Source: Streptomyces olivochromogenes (GTDB taxonomy: Bacteria; Actinomycetota; Actinomycetes; Streptomycetales; Streptomycetaceae). Taken from it: a DNA stretch of 64,000 nt. The stretch lies in assembly GCF_021538895.1 (NCBI RefSeq), contig NZ_JADDRL010000019.1, forward strand, positions 49,636-113,635. Reading direction: 5' to 3'. The first letter of the stretch is position 1. Each line of letters begins with the position of its first letter. Below are positions 47,404-56,192 of this stretch, one piece after another. The translations under genes and the position numbers were made by a program. A model generated the notes under the pieces. That model saw nothing but the letters and a program-made list of their open reading frames with translations. It did no database searches and had not been told where the DNA came from.

Positions 47404-49179
47404 GGCGATGTGGGTCTTCAGCGCCAGGTGCACCTGCAGTGCCCGGTCGCCGTGGCGCCACTGCGGGCCCAGCAGCGCCGAGATCCGGTCCAGGCGCTGG
47501 TAGAGGGTGTTGACGTGGATGTAGAGCGCCGCGGCGGTACGGGCGAGGCCGCCGTCGCAGGCGAAGTAGGTGAGCCCGGTGCGGACCAGGTCGCTGCCGC
47601 GGGTCTCGTCGTGGTCGAGCAGCGGGCCGATGGTGCGGCGGACGAAGCGGGCGAGTTCCTCGCGTCCTGCCTGGCCGAGCAGGATGCCGTGGATGCCGAG
47701 GTCGTCGCGGGACGCGCCCTCACCGGCGCGGTCGAGGGCGAGCAGCACGTCCAGGCAGCGGGCCGCGTCCCGGTGGGCCTCGACGATGGCCGTCGCTCCG
47801 CCGGCGCCGGCCTCCCCGCCCACGGTGACCGGCCGCCCGGACGCGGCGGCCAGCGCACCGGCCAGGGCACGCGCGGCCGCTCCCGGTTCGTCGGTGCCGG
47901 GCAGGACGACGACGGTGTTGCCGCCGTACTCGCCCGCGATGCCCCCGAGCCGGGCCGCGTAGGCGCCCGCGGCGTCCGTGATGCGGCGCCGCCCGCCGCG
48001 GTCCTCGCCGCGGGCCACCAGCACCACGTGTTCCCGTCCCAGGTCCAGTCCCACCAGGGAGGCCCTGCGGCGCAGCCCCTCGGGGTCGCGGTGCGGCGTG
48101 CCCAACAGGTCGTCGAGGATCTCCCCGCGCAGCCGCTGTTCGGCCTCGGCGACGCCGCGTTCGCTCAGCAGCATCAGCGCGGCGGCCTGGGCGGCGCGCT
48201 CCATCGCATGCACGTCGGAGGCGTCGAGCCCGCCCCGCACGAGGAGGAGCGCGCCGAGGTACTCGTCGGCGGCGACGATCGGGGTGACACAGGACCCGCC
48301 GCGTACCGCGGAGGCGCGGCTTGTCCGTGCCTCCGTCATCTCCCGTACCAGGCCGTCGGGTTCGGGCGGGGAGTCGCCGGCGGCGGCCAGCGGCCGGTCG
48401 GCCGCGTCGAGGACGCGGACGCTGCCGCGCAGGATCTCGGCGAGCGCCCGGGCCAGTCCGGCCGCGCCGCCGCCCTCCAGGGCGACGGCGGTGAGGCGTT
48501 CGTGGACGGCGGCGGCCTTGTGGACCTCCTCGAAGAGGGTCGCGTTCTCGATGGCGAGGGCGGCGTGGTTGGCGAGCGAGATCAGCAGGTCGACCTCGTC
48601 GGGCGAGAAAGGCCGTACGCGGCGGTTGGCGACGAAGAGGACCCCGTACACCTGGTCGCCGAACTTCAGCGGCACCCCCTGGATGGCGACCAGTCCCTCC
48701 TCCCGGATGACGCCGTCGACGTAGTCGGAGTGCGCGAAGCGGGCGTCGTTGGGGTAGTCGGCGGTGTGGTACGGCTGTGCCGTCTCCGCCACCAGACCGC
48801 CGAGGCCGGTGCCCACCGCGAGCCGGCCGGTCTTGAACGCCTCGGTGCTGATGCCGTCGGTGACCCGGACGTAGGTGTCGCCCTGCTCGGGGTCGTAGAG
48901 CAGGAGATAGGCGACGTCGGTGCCGACCAGGGTGCGGGCGCGGCGGACGATGGCCTGCAGCACCTCCTCCAGGTCGCGCAGGGAGGCGAGGTCGCGTGCC
49001 GTCTCGTAGAGCGCCCCGAGCGCGGCCTCGCGCCGCCGGTGGGCGGCCAGCCGGGCACGTATCTCCAGCGCGGCCTCGACCAGGGGCTCGTCGGCGCCGA
49101 GGGTGTGGAACTCCGCTTCCTCCGCCTCCTGTCTCAGGAGCCGGAGCAGGTCACCGGTGGCCGTGCGCGTCGTCGTCAC
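47395..49179 (-). CDS. GAF-domain PucR/CdaR-type transcriptional regulator
   Basis: A 594-aa regulator. A coiled helix at the start (EAALEIRARLAAHRRREAAL) precedes a GAF domain (about 60-205: GTDVAYLLLYDPEQGDTYVR, IQGVPLKFGDQVYGVLFVANR). A middle domain (about 225-370) resembles a second ligand-binding fold. The C-terminal PucR HTH ends the protein: DLVRTGLTYFACDGGLARTAAALYIHVNTLYQRLDRISALLG. PucR/CdaR-type proteins respond to small acids, purines or glycerate. By position it would control the divergent or downstream importer and esterase genes of the hydroxyalkanoate locus. It is encoded just upstream (on its strand, downstream) of the permease gene, with 15 bases between them. Confidence 0.88.
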   Translation of the reverse strand: MTTTRTATGDLLRLLRQEAEEAEFHTLGADEPLVEAALEIRARLAAHRRREAALGALYETARDLASLRDLEEVLQAIVRRARTLVGTDVAYLLLYDPEQGDTYVRVTDGISTEAFKTGRLAVGTGLGGLVAETAQPYHTADYPNDARFAHSDYVDGVIREEGLVAIQGVPLKFGDQVYGVLFVANRRVRPFSPDEVDLLISLANHAALAIENATLFEEVHKAAAVHERLTAVALEGGGAAGLARALAEILRGSVRVLDAADRPLAAAGDSPPEPDGLVREMTEARTSRASAVRGGSCVTPIVAADEYLGALLLVRGGLDASDVHAMERAAQAAALMLLSERGVAEAEQRLRGEILDDLLGTPHRDPEGLRRRASLVGLDLGREHVVLVARGEDRGGRRRITDAAGAYAARLGGIAGEYGGNTVVVLPGTDEPGAAARALAGALAAASGRPVTVGGEAGAGGATAIVEAHRDAARCLDVLLALDRAGEGASRDDLGIHGILLGQAGREELARFVRRTIGPLLDHDETRGSDLVRTGLTYFACDGGLARTAAALYIHVNTLYQRLDRISALLGPQWRHGDRALQVHLALKTHIASG

Positions 49180-49194
49180 ACGGGCAGTGATACC

Positions 49195-50202
49195 TCACGC
49201 CCGCAGCTTCCTTGGTATGGATGTGTCATCTACCAATTCCGCTCGGGGTGTGGATGTTTTCTCCATGGCCCTTCGTGCCAGGGCGGCCGCTGTGCCCCAC
49301 AGCCCGCGCCGGACGAGCAGGACGACGGCGATGAAGACCGTCCCCGTCACCACCTGGGTCTGCTCGAAGCCCGCCGTGGCCAGCCAGTCCTCCAGCCGGA
49401 CCAGGGCGGCCGCGCCGACCACGGCGCCCCACAGGGTGCCGATCCCGCCGAGCAGCACCATCACCACCGCCTTGCCCGAGGTGGTCCAGTAGACCTCCTG
49501 GAGCGAGGCGAAGCGGTGGTTGATCGCGTAGAGGCCGCCGGCCACGCCGGTGAGGAAAGCGGAGCCGGTGAAGGCGGCGAGCCGGTAGCGGTCGGCGGAG
49601 TAGCCGAGGGCCCGGGTGCGGTCGGGGTTGTCGCGCACCGCGGTGACGACCCGGCCGAACGGGGAGCGCACCGTGCGCCAGGCGGCGAACAGGGCGGCCA
49701 GCACGAGGGGCAGCGCGGCGTAGTAGAAGGTGAACGCGTCGTCCAGGTCGAGGCCGGGGAGTTTCCGGGGGATCGCCTGGAGGCCGTTCTCGCCGCCGGT
49801 CACGTCCTTCCACTGGTTGGCGGTGAAGTACACGAGCTGGGCGAAGGCCAGGGTGACCATGGCGAAGTAGATGCCGGTGCGGCGTACGGCGAGGAAGCCG
49901 ATCGGCAGCGCCAGTACGGCCGCGAGCACCGCGCCGCCGAGCACCGCGACGGGGAAGGGCAGCCCGGTGTGGATCGCGATGAGTCCCGTGGCATAGGCCG
50001 AGGAACCCCAGAAGGCGGCGTGTCCGAAGGACAGCAGCCCGGCGTAGCCGATGAGCAGGTCGAGGGCGACCGCGAACAGCGCCCAGCACAGGATGTCGGT
50101 CGCGACCGGCGGGTAGAGCAGCCACGGAAGCGCGAGGGCGAAGCCGAGCGCGAGCACGAGCAGCGGCAGGCCGCCCGCCCCCGCGAGTCGTCTGAGGATC
50201 AT
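49195..50202 (-). CDS. livM: branched-chain amino acid-type ABC transporter permease LivM
   Basis: A 335-aa inner-membrane permease of the LivM family. About nine hydrophobic spans: PLLVLALGFALALPWLLYPP, ILCWALFAVALDLLIGYAGLLSFGHAAFWG (the conserved G-Y-x-G-x-x-S-x-G-H-x-x-F signature is present), VAVLGGAVLAAVLALPIGFLAVR, AFTGSAFLTGVAGGLYA, VVMVLLGGIGTLWGAVVGAA. It imports branched-chain amino acids or, in this context, possibly hydroxy-acids or other small substrates. Its ATG overlaps the stop of the LivF-LivH fusion (ATGA). In this operon the other permease half is present only as a fragment, so the importer is probably not functional. Confidence 0.9.
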   Translation of the reverse strand: MILRRLAGAGGLPLLVLALGFALALPWLLYPPVATDILCWALFAVALDLLIGYAGLLSFGHAAFWGSSAYATGLIAIHTGLPFPVAVLGGAVLAAVLALPIGFLAVRRTGIYFAMVTLAFAQLVYFTANQWKDVTGGENGLQAIPRKLPGLDLDDAFTFYYAALPLVLAALFAAWRTVRSPFGRVVTAVRDNPDRTRALGYSADRYRLAAFTGSAFLTGVAGGLYAINHRFASLQEVYWTTSGKAVVMVLLGGIGTLWGAVVGAAALVRLEDWLATAGFEQTQVVTGTVFIAVVLLVRRGLWGTAAALARRAMEKTSTPRAELVDDTSIPRKLRA

Positions 50203-50960
50203 GCTTGCCCTTCCTTGCCGAAGAGTCCGGCCGGGCGCGCCAGCAGGACGACGGCCATGAGCAGGAAGACCGAGGTCTGGGAGAGCACGGGGACGTAGAG
50301 GTTGCCCAGCGCCTGGAGCATGCCGATGGTGAAGCCCGCGACCACGGCGCCCGGCACGGAGCCGAGGCCGCCGATGACGACCACCGCGAAGACGGTGATG
50401 ATCAGGTCGGCGCCCATCTGCGAGTGCTGAGGTTCAAGGAACGCACCGGCAAGCTCCCCAGGGGCGAGGCCCTCCGTGGGCTCGTCGCAGAGCATCACGC
50501 GGGAGCCCATCCGCAATACCCGGGCGAGGGCGAGGAATTGCTGCTCGCCGCCGGAGAGCTTGGCGGCCGGGGTGCGGCGGCGGTCGGCGAGCACGGGGAA
50601 CGTGTCGTGGATCCGCTCCAGCGTCCAGCCGTTCGCCCGGTCGTGGTGCGGGAACGCCAGGTGCTCGGCGACGCTCAGCCCGGCGTAGATCCCCCGGTCG
50701 TCGGGGACATGGCCGAGGCCGAGGCGGGCCCGGCGGTGCGCGGGAAGGGCACCGATGTCCCGCCCGGCCAGGGTGATCTCGCCCGCCGTCGCGGTGTGCA
50801 GGCCCATGACGCAGCGCAGCAGGGTGGTCTTGCCCGCGCCGTTGCGGCCGACGAGGGTGACGACCTCACCGGGTGTGACGTGCAGGGACACCTGGCGCAG
50901 CGCCTGGGCCCCGCCGTAGTGGGCGTCCAGGTCGCGCACCCGCAGGAGTGGCTCAGTCAT
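50199..50960 (-). CDS. in-frame fusion of LivF ATPase (N-terminal) to LivH permease (C-terminal)
   Basis: A 253-aa hybrid. Residues 1 to about 168 are an ABC ATPase of the LivF type: Walker A GRNGAGKTT (38-46), signature LSGGEQQ (135-141), Walker B VMLCDEPTEGLAP. Directly after it, at about residues 169-182, the protein changes to the C-terminal end of a LivH permease (ADLIITVFAVVVIGGLGSVP, then GMLQALGNLYVP, ending LLARPAGLFGKEGQA). The LivF switch-His region and the first two thirds of LivH are lacking. The only sensible reading is a deletion between livF and livH that happened to keep frame. The fused product cannot perform either normal role, and there is no second livF or livH in the window. 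Confidence 0.8.
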   Translation of the reverse strand: MTEPLLRVRDLDAHYGGAQALRQVSLHVTPGEVVTLVGRNGAGKTTLLRCVMGLHTATAGEITLAGRDIGALPAHRRARLGLGHVPDDRGIYAGLSVAEHLAFPHHDRANGWTLERIHDTFPVLADRRRTPAAKLSGGEQQFLALARVLRMGSRVMLCDEPTEGLAPGELAGAFLEPQHSQMGADLIITVFAVVVIGGLGSVPGAVVAGFTIGMLQALGNLYVPVLSQTSVFLLMAVVLLARPAGLFGKEGQA

Positions 50961-51741
50961 GGCCCGTCCCCAGATAGGCCTCGACCACCCGTTCGTCGGC
51001 GCGGACTTCGTCGTACGCGCCCTCGGCGAGGAGCCGGCCGCGTTGCAGGACGGTGACCCGGTCGGCGAGGGAGGCGACGACCGACATGTTGTGCTCGACG
51101 AGGACGACGGTACGGCCGTGCCGGATCCGCGCGATCAGCTCGACCGTGCGCTCCACGTCCTCCACACCCATGCCCGCGGTCGGCTCGTCGAGCAGCAGCA
51201 GCCTGGGGTCGAGGGCGAGGGCCAGGGCGAGTTCGAGCGCGCGGCCGCGTCCGTACGGCAGCCGGCCGGCGGGCTCGCCGGCCCAGTCGGCCAGTCCCAC
51301 TCGGTCCAGCAGATCCAGGGCGGGTGAGCGATGACGGGCCAGTTGCCGGTCGGAGCGCCAGAAGGCGCGGCCGAGCGAACTGCCCGACATCAGCGCCAGC
51401 TCGACGTGTTCGACCGCGCTGACGGTCGCGAACAAACTGGTGACCTGGAAGGAGCGCGCGACGCCGAGGCGGGCGATGCGCTCGGGCGGACGGCCCGTGC
51501 CATCCCGCCCGGCGAGGGCGATCCGGCCCGTAGTGGGCCGCAGGTAGCCGGTGAGCAGGTGGAAGAGGGTCGTCTTGCCGGCACCGTTGGGCCCCACGAG
51601 GGCGTGCACGGTGCCCTCGGCGACGCTCAGGTCCACCGGGCCCAACGCGGTGAACCCGCCGAAGGACTTGGTGAGCGAGTGGGTCGTGAGCAGGGGCCGC
51701 GCTGTGCCGGGCGGCCCGTGGGTCGACGTGCTGCTGGTCAT
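50953..51741 (-). CDS. livG: branched-chain amino acid-type ABC transporter ATPase LivG
   Basis: A 262-aa ATPase of the LivG family, started at ATG 51741. Walker A is GPNGAGKTT near residue 55, the LivG-type signature LPYGRGRALELALALALDP near 165, Walker B LLLLDEPTAGMG, and the switch His in VLVEHNMSVV near 215, all intact. It ends with VTVLQRGRLLAEGAYDEVRAD and overlaps the fusion gene start by 8 bases. This is the first gene of the leftward livG-(F/H)-M operon; no periplasmic substrate-binding protein gene precedes it (a divergent esterase gene does), so the solute receptor must be elsewhere or lost. Confidence 0.92.
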   Translation of the reverse strand: MTSSTSTHGPPGTARPLLTTHSLTKSFGGFTALGPVDLSVAEGTVHALVGPNGAGKTTLFHLLTGYLRPTTGRIALAGRDGTGRPPERIARLGVARSFQVTSLFATVSAVEHVELALMSGSSLGRAFWRSDRQLARHRSPALDLLDRVGLADWAGEPAGRLPYGRGRALELALALALDPRLLLLDEPTAGMGVEDVERTVELIARIRHGRTVVLVEHNMSVVASLADRVTVLQRGRLLAEGAYDEVRADERVVEAYLGTGHD

Positions 51742-51779
51742 GGCTGCAGACGGTAAGGACCGGTCACCGTCCGCCGCGA

Positions 51780-51826
51780 TGGAGTGAAGCTCCACTCCTC
51801 GTGGCCCGACAACGTGGATTCACTCC
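51780..51826. promoter_or_regulatory. repeated CACTCC/GGAGTG elements between divergent importer and esterase genes
   Basis: GGAGTG (51781-51786) is inverted against CACTCC (51793-51798), and a third CACTCC occurs at 51821-51826. They lie in the divergent control region of livG and the secreted esterase, 40 to 110 bases from either start. It is a candidate operator for the GAF/PucR-type regulator or another protein. Confidence 0.4.
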
Positions 51827-51903
51827 ATGGCCTGGGTCGTGCCCGAAAGCGAACCATGGCTGACGTTACTCATACGTCAACTCCGTGCTCCCGGGAGGTC
51901 TCC

Positions 51904-53277
51904 GTGCGGTCCCACCGCAGAACCGGTCTGCTCGCCGTCACGCTCGCGCTGCTGGCCTCCGCAGTGACGGCGACCGACGCGCTGTCCGCCCCGGGCCACC
52001 GGGGCTCGGACTGCCCCGGGGTGCGGGTGCCGGGTGCCGCGTACGTCCGCACCGCGTGCCTGGACGACATGTCCAGCACCGCGCTCACCGGTACGGACTA
52101 CACCGACCCCTCGGACTGGAAGGGGCTGTTGTCCGCCCGTACCGAGAACCCGCCCGGTGTGCCCGGCGTGCAGCTCGACGGCTACTTCCCGGACACCTCG
52201 ACGCTCAACACCACGCACGGCTGGAGACATGACGCCCAGTTCGTGATCCGGCTGCCCGAGCACTGGAACGGCGGGCTCGTCGTCACGGGAGCCCCGGGCA
52301 CCCGCAAGCAGTACTCGCTCGACCGAGGGATCTCCGACTGGGTACTGGCCCAGGGCTACGCCTTCGCCGCCACCGACAAGGGCAACAGCGGTGCCGACTA
52401 CTACACGGACGGGCGGCGGCCCGGTGACGCGGTCGCCGAATGGCACCGGCGGGTCACCGAGTTGACGCGAGCGGCGAAGAGGACGGTCGGCGCGTACTAC
52501 GGGCGCACCCCGAAGCGCACCTACATGACGGGAATCTCCAACGGCGGCTATCTCACCCGGTGGCAGCTGGAGCGTCACCCCGAGTTGTACGACGGCGGCG
52601 TCGACTGGGAGGGCTCGCTCCTGACCGCCGACGAGCCCAACATCTTCAGCTACCTGCCGACAGCCGTGGCATGGAGTCGCGGCGCGGCGAGCCACAACGA
52701 CATGATCCGGGCCGGTTTCCAACCGGGCAGCGAATTCCTGTGGCCCTACCACGCGTTGGCGTACTGGGGCGTGACACAGAAGACGTACCGGGCGGAGTTC
52801 GACCCGGCCTACGACCCGAACTGCCCCGGTGCGTCAGCCGGTTCCAGCCCCGCCGAGATCGTCTCGCCCTGCGCCTCGGACGCCGAGTACGTCTACTCCT
52901 CACGCCCCGCCTCCGTGCGCGGGGCACTGCGCCGGGTGGCGCTGACCGGTCGGATCGGCAAACCGCTGATCACCCTGCACGGAGACCTCGACGCGCTGCT
53001 GCCGATCCGCACGGACTCCGACCGGTACGCGGCGATGATCGCCGCTCGCGACCGGGCGGAGCTGCACCGCTACTACCGCGTCGAGGACGGTACGCACATC
53101 GACGCGCTCTACGACGTACACCCGCTTGAGCTGCGCCCGATCCTGCCCTGCTACCGCGAGGCGTTCACGGCGCTGACGGCCTGGGTGGAGCACCACGACG
53201 CCCCACCGCCCAGCGGCACCATCGCCCGGCCGGCGCCGCCTGCCGACGTCGCCAACTCCTGCCCCCTCCCCCACTGA
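51904..53277 (+). CDS. secreted esterase, tannase/3-hydroxybutyrate oligomer hydrolase-like
   Basis: A 457-aa exported alpha/beta hydrolase. GTG 51904 follows CGGGAGG and opens a Sec signal (RTGLLAVTLALLASAVTATDAL). The mature domain has many Cys and the nucleophile GISNGGYLTRWQLERHPELYD near residue 212, acid in LITLHGDLDALLPIRTDSD near 360 and His in YRVEDGTHIDALY near 400. It resembles tannase/feruloyl esterase-type and D-3-hydroxybutyrate oligomer hydrolase-type enzymes. Given the neighbouring PHB depolymerase and acyl-CoA synthetase, cleavage of hydroxyalkanoate oligomers is the likeliest role, but plant-phenolic esters are an alternative. A 24-base gap leads to the synthetase gene. Confidence 0.8.
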   Translation: MRSHRRTGLLAVTLALLASAVTATDALSAPGHRGSDCPGVRVPGAAYVRTACLDDMSSTALTGTDYTDPSDWKGLLSARTENPPGVPGVQLDGYFPDTSTLNTTHGWRHDAQFVIRLPEHWNGGLVVTGAPGTRKQYSLDRGISDWVLAQGYAFAATDKGNSGADYYTDGRRPGDAVAEWHRRVTELTRAAKRTVGAYYGRTPKRTYMTGISNGGYLTRWQLERHPELYDGGVDWEGSLLTADEPNIFSYLPTAVAWSRGAASHNDMIRAGFQPGSEFLWPYHALAYWGVTQKTYRAEFDPAYDPNCPGASAGSSPAEIVSPCASDAEYVYSSRPASVRGALRRVALTGRIGKPLITLHGDLDALLPIRTDSDRYAAMIAARDRAELHRYYRVEDGTHIDALYDVHPLELRPILPCYREAFTALTAWVEHHDAPPPSGTIARPAPPADVANSCPLPH

Positions 53278-53301
53278 ACCACCACGCCAAGGAGTTCCTT
53301 C

Positions 53302-54756
53302 GTGAATCTCGCCCGGCTGCTGTCGAATACCGCCGCAAGCCACCCCGACCGGCCCGCCCTCCGGCTCGACGACGAGGTCGTGACGTACGCCCGGTTGGAG
53401 CGGGAGTCGGCGCGCGCCGCCGCCCAGCTGCGCTCGCGCGGCGTGCGGCCCGGCGACCGGGTGGGACTGAGCCTGCCCAACGTGCCGGCGTTCGCGGTCC
53501 TCTACTACGGCATCCTGCGCGCGGGCGGCGTCGTCGTGCCGGTGAACCCGCTGCTGAAGGAGCGCGAGGTCGAGCACTGCCTGGCGGACTCGGGGGCGCG
53601 GCTGCTGGTGGACTCGGCGACGGTCCTGGACGGGCACGAGCCGCTCGCGGAGACCGCCGAGCGCGATCCGGGCGACACGGCGGTCATCATCTACACCTCC
53701 GGCACGACCGGCCGCCCCAAGGGGGCCGAACTCACCCACCACAACCTGCTGCACAACGTGGAGGCGACCAACTCCTCGCTGCTGCGCCTGACTCCGGACG
53801 ACGTCGTCTTCGGCGGACTGCCCCTCTTCCACTCCTTCGGCCAGACATGTGCCCTCAACTGCGCGATGGCGGCCGGGGCCTGCCTGACCCTGCTGCCGCG
53901 CTTCGACGCGGGCCGGGCACTGGAGATGCTGCTCCGGGACGACGTCACGATCTTCGAGGGCGTCCCCACGATGTTCGGGGCGCTGCTCGCCCACCCGGCG
54001 CTGACGGACGCGCATCGCGGGCGGCTGCGGCTGGCCGCGTCCGGTGGCGCGGCGCTGCCGGTGGAGATCCTGCACGCCTTCGAGGAGGCCTTCGGCTGCC
54101 CGCTGTTGGAGGGCTACGGCCTGTCCGAGACCTCCCCGGTCGCCTGCTTCAACCGCCCCGAGGGGCCGCGCCGTGCGGGCACCGTCGGGCTGCCGATCGA
54201 CGGCGTACGCGTCCGCGTGCAGGACGACGAGTGGCGCGAGCTGCCCGACGGGACCGCCGGCGAGATCGCCATCAGCGGCCACAACGTGATGAAGGGCTAC
54301 TGGCAGCGGCCCTACGCGACCGAAGAGGCTCTGCGGGACGGCTGGTTCCGCACGGGTGACCTCGGGGTGCGCGAACCGGACGGGCTGCTGCGGATCGTCG
54401 GCCGCAAGAAGGAACTGATCATCCGCGGCGGCTTCAACGTCTATCCGCGCGAGATCGAGGAGGTGCTGTACGAGCACCCGGCGGTCGCCGAGGCCGCCGT
54501 GCTCGGCACCCCCCATCCGGAACTGGGCGAGGAGGTCACCGCCGTCGTCGCCCTGGGATCCGGCCACGAGGGGACCGTGGACCCCGACGAGCTGCGGGAG
54601 TTCGTCCGGGCCAGGGTCGCCCCGTACAAGTACCCGCGTCTGGTGCGGATCACCGACGCGTTGCCCAAGGGGCCGACGGGCAAGATCCTCAAGCGCGAGA
54701 TCACGCCGCCGGTCCTGCGGGAGAATCCCCCATCAGTGAAGGAGAGCGCACAATGA
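53302..54756 (+). CDS. acyl-CoA synthetase (AMP-dependent, ANL superfamily)
   Basis: A 484-aa AMP-forming synthetase starting at GTG 53302 with AAGGAG upstream. ATP-binding signature [20 protein letters not shown] near residue 130, A5-type [11 protein letters not shown] near 270, A7 [39 protein letters not shown] near 350, and catalytic Lys in [12 protein letters not shown] near 460. It activates a fatty or hydroxy acid to its CoA ester for catabolism. It stands between the secreted oligomer-hydrolase-like esterase and the PHB depolymerase, whose start codon overlaps its stop (ATGA). In this setting 3-hydroxybutyrate or other short hydroxy acids are attractive substrates. Confidence 0.92.
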   Translation: MNLARLLSNTAASHPDRPALRLDDEVVTYARLERESARAAAQLRSRGVRPGDRVGLSLPNVPAFAVLYYGILRAGGVVVPVNPLLKEREVEHCLADSGARLLVDSATVLDGHEPLAETAERDPGDTAVIIYTSGTTGRPKGAELTHHNLLHNVEATNSSLLRLTPDDVVFGGLPLFHSFGQTCALNCAMAAGACLTLLPRFDAGRALEMLLRDDVTIFEGVPTMFGALLAHPALTDAHRGRLRLAASGGAALPVEILHAFEEAFGCPLLEGYGLSETSPVACFNRPEGPRRAGTVGLPIDGVRVRVQDDEWRELPDGTAGEIAISGHNVMKGYWQRPYATEEALRDGWFRTGDLGVREPDGLLRIVGRKKELIIRGGFNVYPREIEEVLYEHPAVAEAAVLGTPHPELGEEVTAVVALGSGHEGTVDPDELREFVRARVAPYKYPRLVRITDALPKGPTGKILKREITPPVLRENPPSVKESAQ

Positions 54757-55775
54757 GGTTCCGCTCCCTGAGAGCCGCCGCTGTCACCCTGGCAGCCGCC
54801 CTGGCCGCCGCGTTCGGCGTCACCTCGCCCGCCCAGGCCTGGGGCGAGCCGGGCCTGCCCGGCCTCGACATCACCGACACCTACGTCACCGGGATATCGT
54901 CGGGCGGCTTCATGGCCTCCCAGCTGCAGGTGGCCTACTCCGGCACGTTCAAGGGCGCCGGCATCGTCGCCGCGGGCCCGTACTACTGCGGCAAGGGCGG
55001 TATCGTCACCGGCCTGATCGCCTGCGGGACCGGGCTGATCTCCACCGACCCGGAGGGCATCGAGAACATCGCCCGCCGCTGGTCCGCCGAGGGGAGGATC
55101 GACCCCGTCTCCAACCTCGCGGGCAAGCCCGTGTGGACGTACCACGGTACCAAGGACCCGCTGGTACAGGACCGGGTCAGCGACGAAGGGGTGCAGTTCT
55201 ACCGGGACTTCGGGGCGCGGACCGCGTACCACGACACCGACCCGGCGGGGCACGGCTGGCCCACCCCCAACGCCCCGCTTCCGTGCGGCTGGACCTTCTA
55301 CCCGTTCCTCATCAACTGCGGCGACGACCCGCAGGGCGAGATGCTCCGGCACTGGCTGGGCAGCGGCAACGTCAACCCGCCCGCCGACACCCAGACCGGC
55401 ACGCTCACCGAGCACGACCAGGACCGGTACACGCCGGGCGGCTGGGCCCAGTGGTACAGCATGGGGAGCAAGAGCTACCTCTACACGCCGTCCTCCTGCG
55501 CGGCGGGCGAGGCGTGCAAGCTGGTCGTCGCCCTGCATGGCTGCCTCAGTGACAACAAGTTCGTCGGTTCCCGCTTCGCCCGTGAGTCCCACCTCAACGA
55601 GTACGCGGACACCAACCACCTGGTGATCCTCTACCCGCAGACGGACATCAGCCTGGTGCGCCTCAACCCCCAGGGCTGCTGGGACTGGTGGGGCTACACC
55701 GGCAGCGACTACGCCCAGAAGTCGGCACCGCAGATGCGCACCATCATGAACGAGGTGCACGCCCTCGGCGGTTGA
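54753..55775 (+). CDS. secreted short-chain polyhydroxyalkanoate depolymerase (type 2 catalytic domain)
   Basis: A 340-aa exported depolymerase. Signal peptide [26 protein letters not shown]. The lipase-box-type nucleophile sits in [15 protein letters not shown] near residue 50, close to the N-terminus, as in catalytic domain type 2 (circularly permuted) PHB depolymerases. A second conserved region follows: [20 protein letters not shown] near 250 (oxyanion hole) and [32 protein letters not shown] near 290. The acid is probably Asp in [12 protein letters not shown] near 133 and the His in [14 protein letters not shown] near 168. There is no separate substrate-binding domain. It hydrolyses extracellular poly(3-hydroxybutyrate) to oligomers, which the esterase upstream could cleave to monomers. 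Confidence 0.88.
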   Translation: MRFRSLRAAAVTLAAALAAAFGVTSPAQAWGEPGLPGLDITDTYVTGISSGGFMASQLQVAYSGTFKGAGIVAAGPYYCGKGGIVTGLIACGTGLISTDPEGIENIARRWSAEGRIDPVSNLAGKPVWTYHGTKDPLVQDRVSDEGVQFYRDFGARTAYHDTDPAGHGWPTPNAPLPCGWTFYPFLINCGDDPQGEMLRHWLGSGNVNPPADTQTGTLTEHDQDRYTPGGWAQWYSMGSKSYLYTPSSCAAGEACKLVVALHGCLSDNKFVGSRFARESHLNEYADTNHLVILYPQTDISLVRLNPQGCWDWWGYTGSDYAQKSAPQMRTIMNEVHALGG

Positions 55776-56192
55776 TCGGGGCCGTCGGCTCCTGCGGGCC
55801 GCGGGCCGGCAACTGCCGCCGCGCTGGCGCGTGTTCGGACCCGGGTCCGCGGAGTCAGGGGCCGCCGCGACACCGAAACCGGTGCCGACACCGCTCCCGG
55901 CCCCGGTCCCGGCTCCGGCCGGTACGGCCTGGACTCCTTGACCGCCCCCGCGCGGTCGCCCCGCGCCGGGCGGCCGCGCGACACCACCGGGACGCGGAGC
56001 CGGCCTCGTCGGCGTCGGCCTCCGCGCGCACGCGCCCGCTCGCGTACCGTCTCCCGGCTGATCGCGAGCTCCCCGCTCACGCCGTCGTACTCACTCGTCC
56101 GGTCCGCGCCCCGACGGACCCGCCGGACGAGTCGCAGCCTGTGGGAGACCGCACGATAATGAAGGGGCGTCGCTCGACAGGCAGGTCACAAC
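55776..56192. other. intergenic region with inverted repeat, no supported gene
   Basis: About 417 very G+C-rich bases after the depolymerase gene. No frame in it has convincing protein features; the longer ones are Arg/Pro-rich and appear to be chance frames. A 10-bp perfect inverted repeat, ACTCGTCCGG (56093-56102) with CCGGACGAGT (56123-56132), contains an inner GGTCCG/CGGACC pair. It could end transcription of the depolymerase operon or regulate the phosphatase gene that starts 61 bases later. Confidence 0.4.

Noticed and set aside
47410..50298. 962-codon open frame antisense to the PucR-type regulator and LivM
   Set aside because: Repetitive Val/Gly/Arg-rich composition typical of antisense shadows; no domain or signal is visible, while both antisense genes have clear families.
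50199..50960. Reading the hybrid as a genuine permease-ATPase fusion
   Set aside because: The ATPase lacks its switch region and the permease lacks most of its spans, so it is not a functional fusion architecture.
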